A DNA stretch of 32,039 nt from Prevotellaceae bacterium UBA1391 (lineage in GTDB: Bacteria > Bacteroidota > Bacteroidia > Bacteroidales > Bacteroidaceae), in contig DBQP01000012.1 in assembly GCA_002305265.1 (NCBI GenBank), forward strand, positions 1 through 32,039, given 5' to 3'. The notes beneath the pieces were generated by a model. It was not told where the DNA came from. It saw nothing but the letters and a program-made list of their open reading frames with translations, and did no database searches. This document shows, in pieces, positions 1 through 8,848 of this stretch (the stretch's first letter is position 1; each line of letters opens with the position of its first letter). Made by a program: the position numbers and the translations under genes.

Positions 1-22
1 AAGTTTAGCGGACAGTAATAGT

Positions 23-1966
23 TTAGAATCTGATGACAGTGAATGAATATGGAGGTAGTTCGCGGGTGAATTTCTTAGAGAGCTTTTCTGTAGTGACAAT
101 GGGTTTTATATCGGTGTCAAGATGCCGTCCTTCTCCGTTCTTTTGGTCACGCTCTCCCCTAAGGGTGCTGACGGTAGCCTTTGTGGTTCTTGGGTTGGCG
201 TTGTCAAGATTGACACTTATAGTCACGGTGCTGTCTGAGGGGTTAGCCAGTTTCACAATCACTGTGCCGCTTTTGCTGTCGCGAATGCAAGATGCACCTT
301 CAATGCCACTCACCACATTATTTATATATGTGTCGCCATGGTTCTGTCCGAAGAGTTGCTGCACATAGTAATTGACGGTGGGATATATGTCGGTTTTGTC
401 GAAGTAGATGAGGTCGGGGGTCCACTGCGTGTTGCCGATGCGAGCCAACAATGGGGCGTAGGAAGACAGGGCCACGATGTCGCCATTGCGCTCTAGGTTG
501 CACATATAGGCAGCCTCGGCGATAGCATTGAATACTGTGTTGCCACGGCTGGCATATTCGCCTACGTATACTTTGGCCTCGTCGCGGTCGTAGTCATCGT
601 AGCGATGCAGGTTGTCGAGGAACCATTGTGGCGGACGGTAATAGTGTTCATCTACGAGATCTGGTTTCTCTTGCCGGGCGAAATTCCATCCCTCGCGCCA
701 GTCCCAGTCGTTGGGATTCGGTCCGACGGTACCCACAATCTTGATGTCGGGGTATCTGGCCTTCACGCCGCGCTGGATGATGGCAAAGCGCTCCTTGAAC
801 TCGGGCGTTATGTGGTCTTCATTGCCAACGCCGAGATACTCCAGATTGAAAGGGGCGGGATGCCCTGCATCTGCGCGCATTTTAGCCCACTGAGAGGTGG
901 AGGGGTCGCCGTTAGCCCATTCGATGAGGTCGAGCAAGTCCTGAACGTACTCGTCCATTTCATCCATAGGGATGGCCTGTTGGCCATTGCCTCGACAGCG
1001 AGCTGAATTCTGGCAGCTCACTCCGGCGGCAAGCACGGGCAAGGGCTTTGCGCCGATGTCTTCGCACAATTGGAAGTATTCGAAGAATCCGAGACCGTGC
1101 GATTGGTGGTAGTCCCAGATGTTGTAGTCCTCTACACGTTGTTCCACGGGGCCGACGGTGTGTTTCCACCGATAAATGTTATTGAGCCCGTCGCCATGGG
1201 TGAGACAACCGCCGGGAAAGCGAACGAAAGCGGGCTTAAGGTCAGCCAAGGCTTGGGCTAGGTCGGGGCGCAGACCGTTTTTGCGGTTCTTGAAGGTTTT
1301 TTCGGGGAAGAGTGATGCCATGTCTATCGATATCGACCCTTTCGCGCTGAAGCGGATGTCGAGCACGGCATCATCAAGGTCGCCGTTGGCTGTGAGCACA
1401 ACCTCATATTTTTTCCACTCTTTGGAGTCGGCCTCAAACTTAGCCTCGGCCAAGATGCTGTCACGTAGCATGTCTCGCTTGTTCACACGTGCAAGCGAGA
1501 CCGCAACGGGCATACGTTCAACGTCCTCGCAACGGAGCCACGCGCTGAAAAAGTAGTTCTCGCCTTTGCGGATAACCATGCCTTCGTAGCCCATGTTGCC
1601 TAAGCCGGCTCCTTGTTTTCCCACGGTGTGCACGGTTAGTGTGACATAGTGGCGATTGTTCTGATTCAAAGGCTTTGCTGTCTCGAGCGAGATTTGGCTG
1701 ATGGCGTTGCCATCCTTCAACGACTCCCATGCCGTAAAGGGGTGCCACTGACCTTTATTGTAATATACACGGAGGTCAACATCGTGTGGGCTGTATTCGA
1801 ATGAGCGGTTTTGTACCATTTCGGCATAGAGTCCGCCATCGGCTGTGTAGTTCAAGTCTTCGATGAAGATGCCAAATAGGTCAGGACTTATTGACTTTAT
1901 GGCGGGTTGCTGTGCCCATGCTGTTGCGGCAGTTAGCATCAACAAGAAAAATGCTTTAGACTTCAT
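23..1966 (-). CDS. GH51 alpha-L-arabinofuranosidase, secreted
   Basis: A 647-aa protein with a signal peptide (residues 1-19, cut after AWAQ). It probably releases terminal alpha-L-arabinofuranosyl residues from arabinan or arabinoxylan in the periplasm or at the cell surface. Residues about 70-215 look like a carbohydrate-binding (CBM4/9-like) beta-sandwich. The GH51 barrel follows, with the FVRFPGGC motif, acid/base Glu383 in GNEDH and nucleophile Glu470 in VGEYAS. The C-terminal beta domain ends in SFTVIRF. Length and domain order fit Bacteroidota GH51 enzymes. The ATG overlaps the stop of the upstream GH27 gene in an ATGA, so the two are translationally coupled. The gene ends 22 bases from the window edge, so anything downstream is unseen. 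Family call is sure; the exact polymer is inferred. Confidence 0.93.
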   Translation of the reverse strand: MKSKAFFLLMLTAATAWAQQPAIKSISPDLFGIFIEDLNYTADGGLYAEMVQNRSFEYSPHDVDLRVYYNKGQWHPFTAWESLKDGNAISQISLETAKPLNQNNRHYVTLTVHTVGKQGAGLGNMGYEGMVIRKGENYFFSAWLRCEDVERMPVAVSLARVNKRDMLRDSILAEAKFEADSKEWKKYEVVLTANGDLDDAVLDIRFSAKGSISIDMASLFPEKTFKNRKNGLRPDLAQALADLKPAFVRFPGGCLTHGDGLNNIYRWKHTVGPVEQRVEDYNIWDYHQSHGLGFFEYFQLCEDIGAKPLPVLAAGVSCQNSARCRGNGQQAIPMDEMDEYVQDLLDLIEWANGDPSTSQWAKMRADAGHPAPFNLEYLGVGNEDHITPEFKERFAIIQRGVKARYPDIKIVGTVGPNPNDWDWREGWNFARQEKPDLVDEHYYRPPQWFLDNLHRYDDYDRDEAKVYVGEYASRGNTVFNAIAEAAYMCNLERNGDIVALSSYAPLLARIGNTQWTPDLIYFDKTDIYPTVNYYVQQLFGQNHGDTYINNVVSGIEGASCIRDSKSGTVIVKLANPSDSTVTISVNLDNANPRTTKATVSTLRGERDQKNGEGRHLDTDIKPIVTTEKLSKKFTRELPPYSFTVIRF

Positions 1967-3585
1967 GATGGTCTGTTTTTGGTGATCTTGATATAGTCAA
2001 TATCTGGTAAGCGCTTGTGGTTGTTGTAGAGGCGAATGATGTTGTCGCCCTTATTGAGCTTGATTTGGAGGGTGACGGTGACAACATCTTCTGCGGCCTC
2101 GCAAGTGTATTTTCCGACTTTCTTACCATTCACCTCGATATTCATGGTGCGCTGTTCGTCTGTGAGATAGGCAATGGTGAGGGTGCAGTTGCCGGCTTTG
2201 CGAAGATGTACGTTGCGGAAGATGAGGCCGTTCTCCTCGTTACCGCCAAGCCAAGAAGCTTTCATGTCGGATCGGCATCGTCCGTCGTACTCATACCAAC
2301 CCGTACGGGAGGCTTGGTTGTTTGTCAGTTCCTGATAAGAGGGATTGTAGGCAGCCTCGGCTTCGTAGTATGCCTGTTCCAGTCGCTGTTCAGCCTCGAT
2401 GGTAAAGACTGCTGTTCCGTGGGAGGGGATGGAGGGAAGGACAAGCACACCATTAGTCACAATGTGGCTGGCATCTTCGCCCGTGAAGCAGTCGATGACT
2501 TTTACCTTGCCAGCGAGGTTGAGGTCCTTTAATAGGAGGCGTACATCCTTCACTTCTTCTCGTGGATTATAGATGGCCACGGCTCGCTTATTTCCATAAC
2601 GTTTCCCTATGTCCTTTACCAATACGTGGCATCCACTGACGCACTGAGCAGGGTATGCCTGTAGGCCAAGTCGGTCTTGGTTGAGGGCGATGAGGTGTGG
2701 GTTGGTCATTAGGGCGAGGGCCTCAGGTGAGATTCTCGTCATGTCACAGCCCACGAGCAGAGGTGAGGCCATGATGCACCACAGTGCAAAGTGGGTCTTG
2801 TCCTCCTCTGGCGAGAGGCCACGTCCTACTTCAAGCATGTCCATGTCGTTGAAGTGACCGGGTGAAGAGTAGGCAGATAGGTATAGGTTCTGTGCGATGA
2901 TGTTGGCCACGCTGCGCCATGAGCAGGAGATATCGTGGGTGGTGCGCCATGAACCCACAAGGTCGCTTATCCATGTGCCCGGATAGTCCCAGCGGCATGC
3001 GTTCACACGGATGCCCTTCTTCCTGCAGGAGTTGATGGAGCGTACGATGTCAGCATAGCGGTCGCGTTCACACAGTTGCAGACCTTCGGCATTGTTTTTG
3101 GCGAATCCTCCACAGTAGTCAATCTTGATGAAGTCGAAGTCCAACTCGTCGAAGAATAGGCGGCAGTCTTCTCGGTCGTGTCCATACAGTCCCACAATTT
3201 GTCCCGTTGGTTCCTTGTCGAAATATCCGGAACATGTGCTGCGCCCAGCATCGCTATAGATGCCGGCCTTCAGTCCAAGGCTATGGATATGTTCCACAAC
3301 TGGTTTCAGTCCACGGGGAAAGCGTTCGGGATGGGTGAGTAGGTGTCCGTCTTCGTCACGTCCTCCGAAAAAACCGTCATCTATATTGATATATGTGTAT
3401 CCGGCCTTGTGTAGTCCAGTGCTGATCATTGCATTGGCCTGGCTGCAGATGATACTGTCGCTGATATGAAAGAGAAATGTATTCCACGAACTCCAGCCCA
3501 TGAGGGGTGTCATGTCATTTTGAGCGTTTGCTCTATGTTGACTGAATGCAACAAGGAATGCAAGTAATAAGATGTTATGTTTCAT
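1963..3585 (-). CDS. GH27 alpha-galactosidase with C-terminal CBM, secreted
   Basis: A 540-aa secreted enzyme of the GH27 (melibiase) family, expected to hydrolyse terminal alpha-galactosides. The signal peptide covers residues 1-21. The barrel opens with MTPLMGWSSWNTF and YINIDDGFF. The nucleophile is Asp156 in KIDYC; the acid/base is Asp218 in TTHDISCSW, which aligns with the DIDDSW region of human alpha-galactosidase A. A linker near residue 400 leads to a CBM35/CBM6-like beta-sandwich (AYYEAEAAYN to the end). It is the middle gene of a minus-strand operon: 16 bases after the LamG-containing gene, and overlapping the GH51 start by four bases. Family call is strong; the beta-L-arabinopyranosidase activity found in some GH27 members cannot be excluded and would fit the arabinose context. 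Confidence 0.92.
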   Translation of the reverse strand: MKHNILLLAFLVAFSQHRANAQNDMTPLMGWSSWNTFLFHISDSIICSQANAMISTGLHKAGYTYINIDDGFFGGRDEDGHLLTHPERFPRGLKPVVEHIHSLGLKAGIYSDAGRSTCSGYFDKEPTGQIVGLYGHDREDCRLFFDELDFDFIKIDYCGGFAKNNAEGLQLCERDRYADIVRSINSCRKKGIRVNACRWDYPGTWISDLVGSWRTTHDISCSWRSVANIIAQNLYLSAYSSPGHFNDMDMLEVGRGLSPEEDKTHFALWCIMASPLLVGCDMTRISPEALALMTNPHLIALNQDRLGLQAYPAQCVSGCHVLVKDIGKRYGNKRAVAIYNPREEVKDVRLLLKDLNLAGKVKVIDCFTGEDASHIVTNGVLVLPSIPSHGTAVFTIEAEQRLEQAYYEAEAAYNPSYQELTNNQASRTGWYEYDGRCRSDMKASWLGGNEENGLIFRNVHLRKAGNCTLTIAYLTDEQRTMNIEVNGKKVGKYTCEAAEDVVTVTLQIKLNKGDNIIRLYNNHKRLPDIDYIKITKNRPS

Positions 3586-3601
3586 GTTTCTGCCTGAATA
3601 T

Positions 3602-4231
3602 TCACCTTACTAATACTTTCTTTCCATTCAGGATGTAGATTCCTTTTGCGTTCAATGATTTCATCTTGCGGCCTTGTAGGTCGAAGATGGCGCCTGCCTC
3701 CTTTAATCTCCCAACGCCTAATGCTGAACTCTCTATTCCCGTCGGGTCTCCAATCTTACGGCTGGTGGGCCGACTATCGGCTAATGCTTGCACTTCATGG
3801 TCCGATAGTGCCGTGTTGTAGATGCGCAGGTTGTCCATGTAGGTGTTGGTCATATAGGCATCGGCGGCGAAGGGTGAGCGGCCAAGCCAATTGTCTGTAA
3901 GTCTGTATCCAAAGGTGGAGGGACTTGTGGAGATGGTGGCACTACCTTTCTGCTCGCCATCCACATAGATGATGGCTGCGGTTCCACGCTGTACGAGCGT
4001 CACGGTGTGCCACTGGTTCACACTAAGGGCTGCGCCTGTACGGCATTGCGAGGCTCCACCATCCTTGATTTCATAGTACCAGTTGGTGTTTCCTGCGGCA
4101 TTAACCAGTGCCACATACTGCGTGGTGCCCTTGCTTAGCGCCCATGCCCAGCAGAAGTTTGAGAGCTGGTTGGGAGAGGTGACGCAGAGGTCGAGCGAGA
4201 TGGTGTAGTTGGTCTTCAGCTGGCTCATCAC
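3602..4231 (-). CDS. Detached C-terminal part (LamG domain and sorting tail) of the frameshifted lyase-like protein
   Basis: As an independent ORF this is 209 aa and would have to start at a GTG (4231). It has no signal peptide. The sequence is most of a LamG/concanavalin-type domain (NYTISLDLCV, WHTVTLVQRG, IIYVDGEQKG, MDNLRIYNTALSDHEV) followed by a C-terminal sorting tail (IFDLQGRKMK...GIYILNGKKVLVR). Reading the same frame upstream of the GTG gives VFTGNSKGYINLGESIGTEV, the missing first strands of the domain, and this joins the end of the upstream ORF if one base is restored near 4291-4293. I therefore read it as the tail of the 4228-6414 gene, separated by a frameshift, and not as a separate gene. 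Confidence 0.75.
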   Translation of the reverse strand: MMSQLKTNYTISLDLCVTSPNQLSNFCWAWALSKGTTQYVALVNAAGNTNWYYEIKDGGASQCRTGAALSVNQWHTVTLVQRGTAAIIYVDGEQKGSATISTSPSTFGYRLTDNWLGRSPFAADAYMTNTYMDNLRIYNTALSDHEVQALADSRPTSRKIGDPTGIESSALGVGRLKEAGAIFDLQGRKMKSLNAKGIYILNGKKVLVR

Positions 4232-6414
4232 TTCTGTGCCGATGGACTCGCCCAGATTGATATATCCCTTACTGTTGCCGGTAAAGACCGCCCATTTCCG
4301 TCGTCGAGGTAACGGCGTACCGCCGATCCTACGAGGGCCGAGGGGTAGTAGCCCGTGGAGTCGGGGAGCAGGCCTTCTTCATTTACTTCCGTCTCAAAAT
4401 CCTGATAGTATAGCAAACCATTCGTCGGCCTGTCGTCATCTCGCACTTTGATGAGAATCTCCCCTACGCTCTGTGCTCCGCCCTGCCCGATGACGGTGAC
4501 GGTAAAAGTAGTGTCGCGTTCAATCTCTCCTGTGGTTACGCTGGCGGCAGATGAGTTGTTCCACCATTTCCATGAGCAAAACTCCAGACCTTCCACGCCG
4601 AGCGTCACCTTGCTGCCTGAAGGCACGCTTGCCTCATTGGTGCCAATGATGGAATTATTGAATTTGATGGTGGTGGTGAAATTATGTATGGGGTTGCTGT
4701 CGCCCATCACGGCTATGGAAAAAGCCTGCTGCGAGGCGATGCCGTGGGCATTGGTGTAAGTGACACGATAGACATGGCTGCGGTCGGTGGTGACACTGAT
4801 GTTGCGTGTAGTCTCTCCTGTGCTCCACAGCCAGTTGCCTGTGTCCTCTTCGCCTTCAGGCAACTGGGGCATGAGGGTTAGGATCTGACCCGTCTTTGCG
4901 GCAGACGAAGCATTGTTGGTCGTCCACTTGTTGACCAATCCGCCGTACTCGGATTGTTTCAGCGTCATTCCGTTTACATCGATATACCCCTGCAGTTCGG
5001 TGGGAATCTCGTCAGAGGGGCAAAACTGACGGTCGAGCGTATGCATCAGTACGTTAAAGCCCAGTTGGTCATATCCGCCACTGGTTGCGCCACCGCCCCC
5101 TCCGTCGATTCCCATCTTGTCGAGCACCAGTTCAGAGAAAGGCATCTTGACGCCCTTGATTCCCTCATAGATATGGCTCACTGTCTGCCAACATGGACGA
5201 ATCTGCACGCCGAGGGCGGGTTGAGTCATCGTCCAACAGCGCCCATCTATGTAATGTATGCCTTTGTCGCAGTACATATAGTTTGTCCACGGAAGGTTCT
5301 CCACGTTGAGCACCTGAGCAGCAATATACTCTATGCCAGCAGCCAGTCGGTGGTCGAGAAAGGCAAAGAGATCGTCTCCTTGGTTCCAGAGCATGTAGGC
5401 TATATCCACGGCCAGTGCGAGTGCCATGGCAGGATGCCCCGAGTCGCGTCCGCTCTCGTTCATCTGACCAATCTTGCCGTAAGCGCCTGCAGCAATCTCA
5501 TTGCCGCCGGGTTCCTGAAACGTTGAACCCGACACATCGTGGGTCGTCACCACCAGATTACCAATAAACTCCGTCAGGCCGTCGTTCCAGATGGCTTGTG
5601 TACCATTCACCTTATTGCCGTTATCATCTACTTCCACATGTCCAGTCACCTCATGAGTGATGCGTGGGTCAGTCCAGGTGCCACATTGGTCGTACTTTAT
5701 GAACGAGAGCCCCTGATTGTAGATGAATACATCGTCGCACAGCACACCGATAGAGAGCACGCACAGAGCGTTGCACAGTCCCCAGTTGCTCCAGTAGTGA
5801 CCGGGTGCCTGCCACCACTTGCCCAAGTTCTCCCATGTGCCGCTGCGTGTGCGCAGAAACCATATTGATGTTTTATACCATACGTCGAGCATCCACTGCT
5901 TGTAGGCCTCGAAATCCTTCCGGTCCCAACCCTCATAGTCGCGCATCAATTCTGCAGCCTGTGCAAACTGGTAGCCGTAGAGTCCGGCTGCGAGCGAGAG
6001 GTTGGAGTCGCCCGCAATGCTTTTCGTGGTGGCAGCCCAAGCGTTGAGGATGCGAACGGCGGTGTTGGCACACGCCACATTGCCTTCTATCTTCCAGCGC
6101 AGCGCGTTCTGATAAGCTCCCGCTGCATCACGGGCGGCAAGCATATAGGTTTCTCCCGACCCACCGCGTACAACTGTTTCAGGTGGGTTATATCCTATTC
6201 CCGCCTGTGCGAAGCATGAAGACTTGAGCTTGGCGTAAGCTTGTATCACACGGCTGTTGCCGGCTGCAATCTGTGCCTTCACTCGGTCGAAATCGGCCTG
6301 ACTGTGCAGTCCACCAGGGTGGATAAAGCCTCGGTCAGTGTCGTACGTGGCTGTCTGTGCACTCATCCTCATGCTGCAAAGGAAGGCGATTGTGGAGATA
6401 ATCAGTATTCTCAT
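4228..6414 (-). CDS. Alginate-lyase-like superfamily protein, frameshifted in its LamG domain
   Basis: A 728-aa ORF with a signal peptide (residues 1-19, ending MSAQ). Residues about 30-420 resemble the alginate-lyase-like alpha/alpha fold (GGLHSQADFDRVKAQI; RILNAWAATTKSIAGDSNLSLAAGLYGYQFAQAAELMRD). Other polysaccharide lyases share this fold, so alginate is not implied. Two short Ig/PKD-like regions follow (about 510-660), then the first strands of a LamG domain (GLLYYQDFETEVNEEG). The last 23 or so residues after LDDGNG look wrong for LamG, while the expected continuation is in another frame, indicating loss of one base. The intact product would be about 937 aa. It is the first gene of the operon that continues with GH27 and GH51, and has its own -7 box 40 bases upstream. 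Substrate unknown; pectic side chains are a guess from the neighbours. Confidence 0.8.
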   Translation of the reverse strand: MRILIISTIAFLCSMRMSAQTATYDTDRGFIHPGGLHSQADFDRVKAQIAAGNSRVIQAYAKLKSSCFAQAGIGYNPPETVVRGGSGETYMLAARDAAGAYQNALRWKIEGNVACANTAVRILNAWAATTKSIAGDSNLSLAAGLYGYQFAQAAELMRDYEGWDRKDFEAYKQWMLDVWYKTSIWFLRTRSGTWENLGKWWQAPGHYWSNWGLCNALCVLSIGVLCDDVFIYNQGLSFIKYDQCGTWTDPRITHEVTGHVEVDDNGNKVNGTQAIWNDGLTEFIGNLVVTTHDVSGSTFQEPGGNEIAAGAYGKIGQMNESGRDSGHPAMALALAVDIAYMLWNQGDDLFAFLDHRLAAGIEYIAAQVLNVENLPWTNYMYCDKGIHYIDGRCWTMTQPALGVQIRPCWQTVSHIYEGIKGVKMPFSELVLDKMGIDGGGGGATSGGYDQLGFNVLMHTLDRQFCPSDEIPTELQGYIDVNGMTLKQSEYGGLVNKWTTNNASSAAKTGQILTLMPQLPEGEEDTGNWLWSTGETTRNISVTTDRSHVYRVTYTNAHGIASQQAFSIAVMGDSNPIHNFTTTIKFNNSIIGTNEASVPSGSKVTLGVEGLEFCSWKWWNNSSAASVTTGEIERDTTFTVTVIGQGGAQSVGEILIKVRDDDRPTNGLLYYQDFETEVNEEGLLPDSTGYYPSALVGSAVRRYLDDGNGRSLPATVRDISIWASPSAQK
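4291..4293 (-). other. Single-base frameshift site
   Basis: On the minus strand the run GGG in GGAAATGGGCGG lies where the two LamG half-frames meet. Adding one base (for example GGGG) converts LDDGNG-RSLPAT into LDDGNG-AVFTGNSKGYINLG and reads on to the natural C-terminus at 3602. It is either a real inactivating indel, a phase-variable run, or a sequencing or assembly error. Confidence 0.75.
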
Positions 6415-6453
6415 ATCGAATAAAAGGTATATGGTTTTTCATTTCTGATGCTG

Positions 6454-6461
6454 CAAAGGTA
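6454..6461 (-). promoter_or_regulatory. -7 box for the lyase/GH27/GH51 operon
   Basis: The minus strand reads TACCTTTG, a full match to the Bacteroidota -7 consensus TAnnTTTG, 40 bases upstream of the ATG at 6414. I did not find a convincing TTTG box at the -33 position. Confidence 0.6.
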
Positions 6462-6535
6462 ACCGAGTACATCCAACGCATACACGATGAATTTTCCAAA
6501 AACGCCTGCTGGAAATGTCTTTAATCAGAATAAAA

Positions 6536-6570
6536 CGTTTGAAACATACTTTTTTGGACGTTTGAGACAT
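6536..6570. promoter_or_regulatory. Candidate AraC-type operator (direct repeat)
   Basis: CGTTTGAAACAT (6536-6547) and CGTTTGAGACAT (6559-6570) match at 11 of 12 bases. Their offset is 23 bases, about two helical turns, typical of the two half-sites bound by AraC-family dimers. They lie between the two divergent -7 boxes, about 30 bases upstream of the regulator's own -7 box. The adjacent AraC-domain regulator is the obvious candidate ligand; this is inference. Confidence 0.45.
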
Positions 6571-6599
6571 CCTCTCACATGTTCTCTCATATATTTTTG

Positions 6600-6607
6600 T
6601 ACTTTTG
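6600..6607 (+). promoter_or_regulatory. -7 box for the propeller/AraC regulator gene
   Basis: TACTTTTG matches TAnnTTTG fully and lies 21 bases before the ATG at 6629, giving a short leader. No clear -33 TTTG box, which would suit a promoter needing an activator. Confidence 0.55.
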
Positions 6608-6628
6608 CAGAATGAATCCACATGATTT

Positions 6629-8758
6629 ATGATGATAAGAGGTATATTTGTTAGTGTTCTCATGTCGCTTGCCACACTTGGCTTAGACGCTCAGACTCGC
6701 AGGTGGACTGTGAACGACGGCTTGCCCACCAATGAAGTTCGTCAGATAGTAGAGCTGCCTAATGGACAAATGCTCGTAGGATGCGAGGGACTGTACTGCC
6801 TGACCCTGGGTGAGACTTTCGTCCCCGTGACATGCGACAGGACGAGAGCCGTGCACCTCAAGCGTTTCGCCACACGCTACGGGCACTTCTGGCAAGGCGA
6901 CTCGCTGTTGTGGTTGCACGACCTCTACCGCATCTATCTTTTCGATGCCCGCACCCGCTCATTCCGAAATGACGTGGCAGAGAGAATGAATACCTCCTTC
7001 ATGAAGGATTTTACGGAGGAACGGATAGGTTTTGAACTGAATGCTGGGGAGTTGTGGCCTGCCATCGACAGCCTCGGACTGCACGGCAGAAGCATGACGG
7101 CGACAAAGGACCGACAGGGAGGGCTCTGGATTGGCACCAGAGAAGAGGGCATCATCTATCAGCCGCCACAACGCATGCTGCCATTGACACTTCACGATGA
7201 CAGCCTCATGCTGATGGCACGAAATGCCAATGCAAGTAAAAAGCTCGGACGCATCGGCGAACTTCCGTTCAGGCGAATCAATTTCACTTGCGATCTGCCT
7301 GACGGACGCGTCCTTATAGGGCACGACATGAACCGACTGAGCTATCACACGCCAGAAAGCAACAATTTCATCTCTATAGACATCCCAGAGCTGGCAAGAT
7401 TCCGCAACATCGTTGGTGCTTACCCCATAGACAATGCGAAGACTGTCATCTATTCGCAGAATGGCATTGCCATGCTCATGCACCAGGCCGACACACTTGC
7501 GCCATTCCCGCCAAGCCGCGTTATAGATCCCTATACGGACAAATACAATTGCATGCTATGCGACAATGAGGGGAATCTTTGGGTGGGTACACAGAACGGG
7601 CTCTTTCTGGTTTCAATTCCCGAATACTCCTGCCGGCGCATCGAGGGTATGGTCAACAACTGCATACGCAGCCTGGTGATGGATGCCGACGGCCATGTCT
7701 GGGCTGGCACCTCATGTGGGGTATCGCGCGTTACTCCGACGGTTGTGAACTTCGGCCGTGAAGAGGGCATCCCATCAGTCAGCATGATGGAACGTGCAGC
7801 ATGTCTTGACAACAATGGCAGGCTCGTGTTTGCTCATGGCTCACACTGTACTATATTTCGTCCAGAGTGGCTATTGAATGCATCTGTCCCATTGCCTGTG
7901 CAGTTGCTCGAAGTTTCAGTGTTTGGCGAAGTCCGCGTTTTTTCTTGTCATACCGTCGTTACGTTGCCCTACAATGAGAACTATCTGAAGCTCCAGTTCT
8001 CTACACTCGACTACGCACACACTACGCCTACGCGCTATCGCTACCGTCTAACTCCGCTTGAAGCCGAATGGCATGAGTGTACGGCTGAACGCGGTTTTGC
8101 CACGGCAACATACACAGCCTTGCCGCACGGCGAATACACCTTCGAGGTGCAAGCTGCGGCTCCCGACAGTGAATGGTCCGCCAGCACACGGCAGAGGTTC
8201 GTCATTAGCCCGCCATTCTGGCTCACATGGTGGGCAAAAGCCATCTATTGTCTCATTGCTCTCGCCTTTCTCACCTTCCTCATCAGCGTCTATCTCAAGA
8301 AGAAACGACGTCAGTTGGAACGCGAAAATGACAATCGCGTCAACCAACTTTTCGAAAGGCGTGAGGAAGCGCGCCACCAGTTCGCAGAGAATACGAACAT
8401 CGATCCAGAGAAGATTGGAGTAAATCCAGAAGAGGAGGCTCTCGTTTCCCAATTGCTGAAAACCATAGAGCTGCATCTCTCCGACAGCGAATATAGCGTC
8501 GACCAGATGGCCTTCGATGTTGCCATGAGTCGCTCCAAACTCTACGACAAGATGCGCAACATGCTCGGCATTTCTCCCGCCGACTTCATCCGTAATGTCC
8601 GTCTCAAGCGTTCCGCCCAGCTCCTTGTCAACACTACGCTCACCATCACGGAGATAGCCGAGCGAGTAGGCTTTGGCACTACCCGCAACTTCTCGCAGCA
8701 ATTTAAGAAAATGTTTGGGATGTTGCCGTCCGAATATCGGTCGCCAGACAAGCTATGA
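6629..8758 (+). CDS. Membrane-spanning propeller/Y_Y_Y/AraC transcription regulator (no kinase)
   Basis: A 709-aa regulator. An N-terminal signal or anchor (residues 1-22) leads into a periplasmic beta-propeller built from two-component-regulator propeller repeats (WTVNDGLPTNEVRQIV; GGLWIGTREEG; GNLWVGTQNGLF; GHVWAGTSCGV) and a Y_Y_Y domain (about 440-525). One membrane helix (about 535-557, AIYCLIALAFLTFLISVYL) precedes a charged coiled-coil linker. An AraC/HTH_18 DNA-binding domain ends the protein (about 600-705; AFDVAMSRSKLYDKMRNMLG, TITEIAERVGFGTTRNFSQQFKKMFG). Histidine-kinase and receiver modules are absent, so it signals directly across the membrane in a SusR-like way. Being divergent from the lyase/GH27/GH51 operon, it is probably its sugar-responsive activator. 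Confidence 0.9.
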   Translation: MMIRGIFVSVLMSLATLGLDAQTRRWTVNDGLPTNEVRQIVELPNGQMLVGCEGLYCLTLGETFVPVTCDRTRAVHLKRFATRYGHFWQGDSLLWLHDLYRIYLFDARTRSFRNDVAERMNTSFMKDFTEERIGFELNAGELWPAIDSLGLHGRSMTATKDRQGGLWIGTREEGIIYQPPQRMLPLTLHDDSLMLMARNANASKKLGRIGELPFRRINFTCDLPDGRVLIGHDMNRLSYHTPESNNFISIDIPELARFRNIVGAYPIDNAKTVIYSQNGIAMLMHQADTLAPFPPSRVIDPYTDKYNCMLCDNEGNLWVGTQNGLFLVSIPEYSCRRIEGMVNNCIRSLVMDADGHVWAGTSCGVSRVTPTVVNFGREEGIPSVSMMERAACLDNNGRLVFAHGSHCTIFRPEWLLNASVPLPVQLLEVSVFGEVRVFSCHTVVTLPYNENYLKLQFSTLDYAHTTPTRYRYRLTPLEAEWHECTAERGFATATYTALPHGEYTFEVQAAAPDSEWSASTRQRFVISPPFWLTWWAKAIYCLIALAFLTFLISVYLKKKRRQLERENDNRVNQLFERREEARHQFAENTNIDPEKIGVNPEEEALVSQLLKTIELHLSDSEYSVDQMAFDVAMSRSKLYDKMRNMLGISPADFIRNVRLKRSAQLLVNTTLTITEIAERVGFGTTRNFSQQFKKMFGMLPSEYRSPDKL

Positions 8759-8800
8759 TATTCTTATTGCATTTGTTTGGCGAATTAGCGTTGCCTTGAT

Positions 8801-8831
8801 AAAAGAAGAAACATGCATCATCTTCTTTTTT
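8801..8831. terminator. Intrinsic terminator between convergent genes
   Basis: AAAAGAAGA (8801-8809) pairs with TCTTCTTTT (8821-8829) across an 11-base loop and runs into T residues. The stem is A/T-rich and works in both directions, between the converging regulator gene and the 174-aa gene. Confidence 0.55.
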
Positions 8832-8848
8832 CACAATCGCAATTCAAG

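Noticed and set aside
4285..4300. Programmed -1 ribosomal frameshift joining the lyase and LamG ORFs
   Set aside because: A -1 slip would restore the frame, but the site TGGGCGG is not a slippery heptamer (X XXY YYZ) and I see no stimulatory structure. An indel is simpler.
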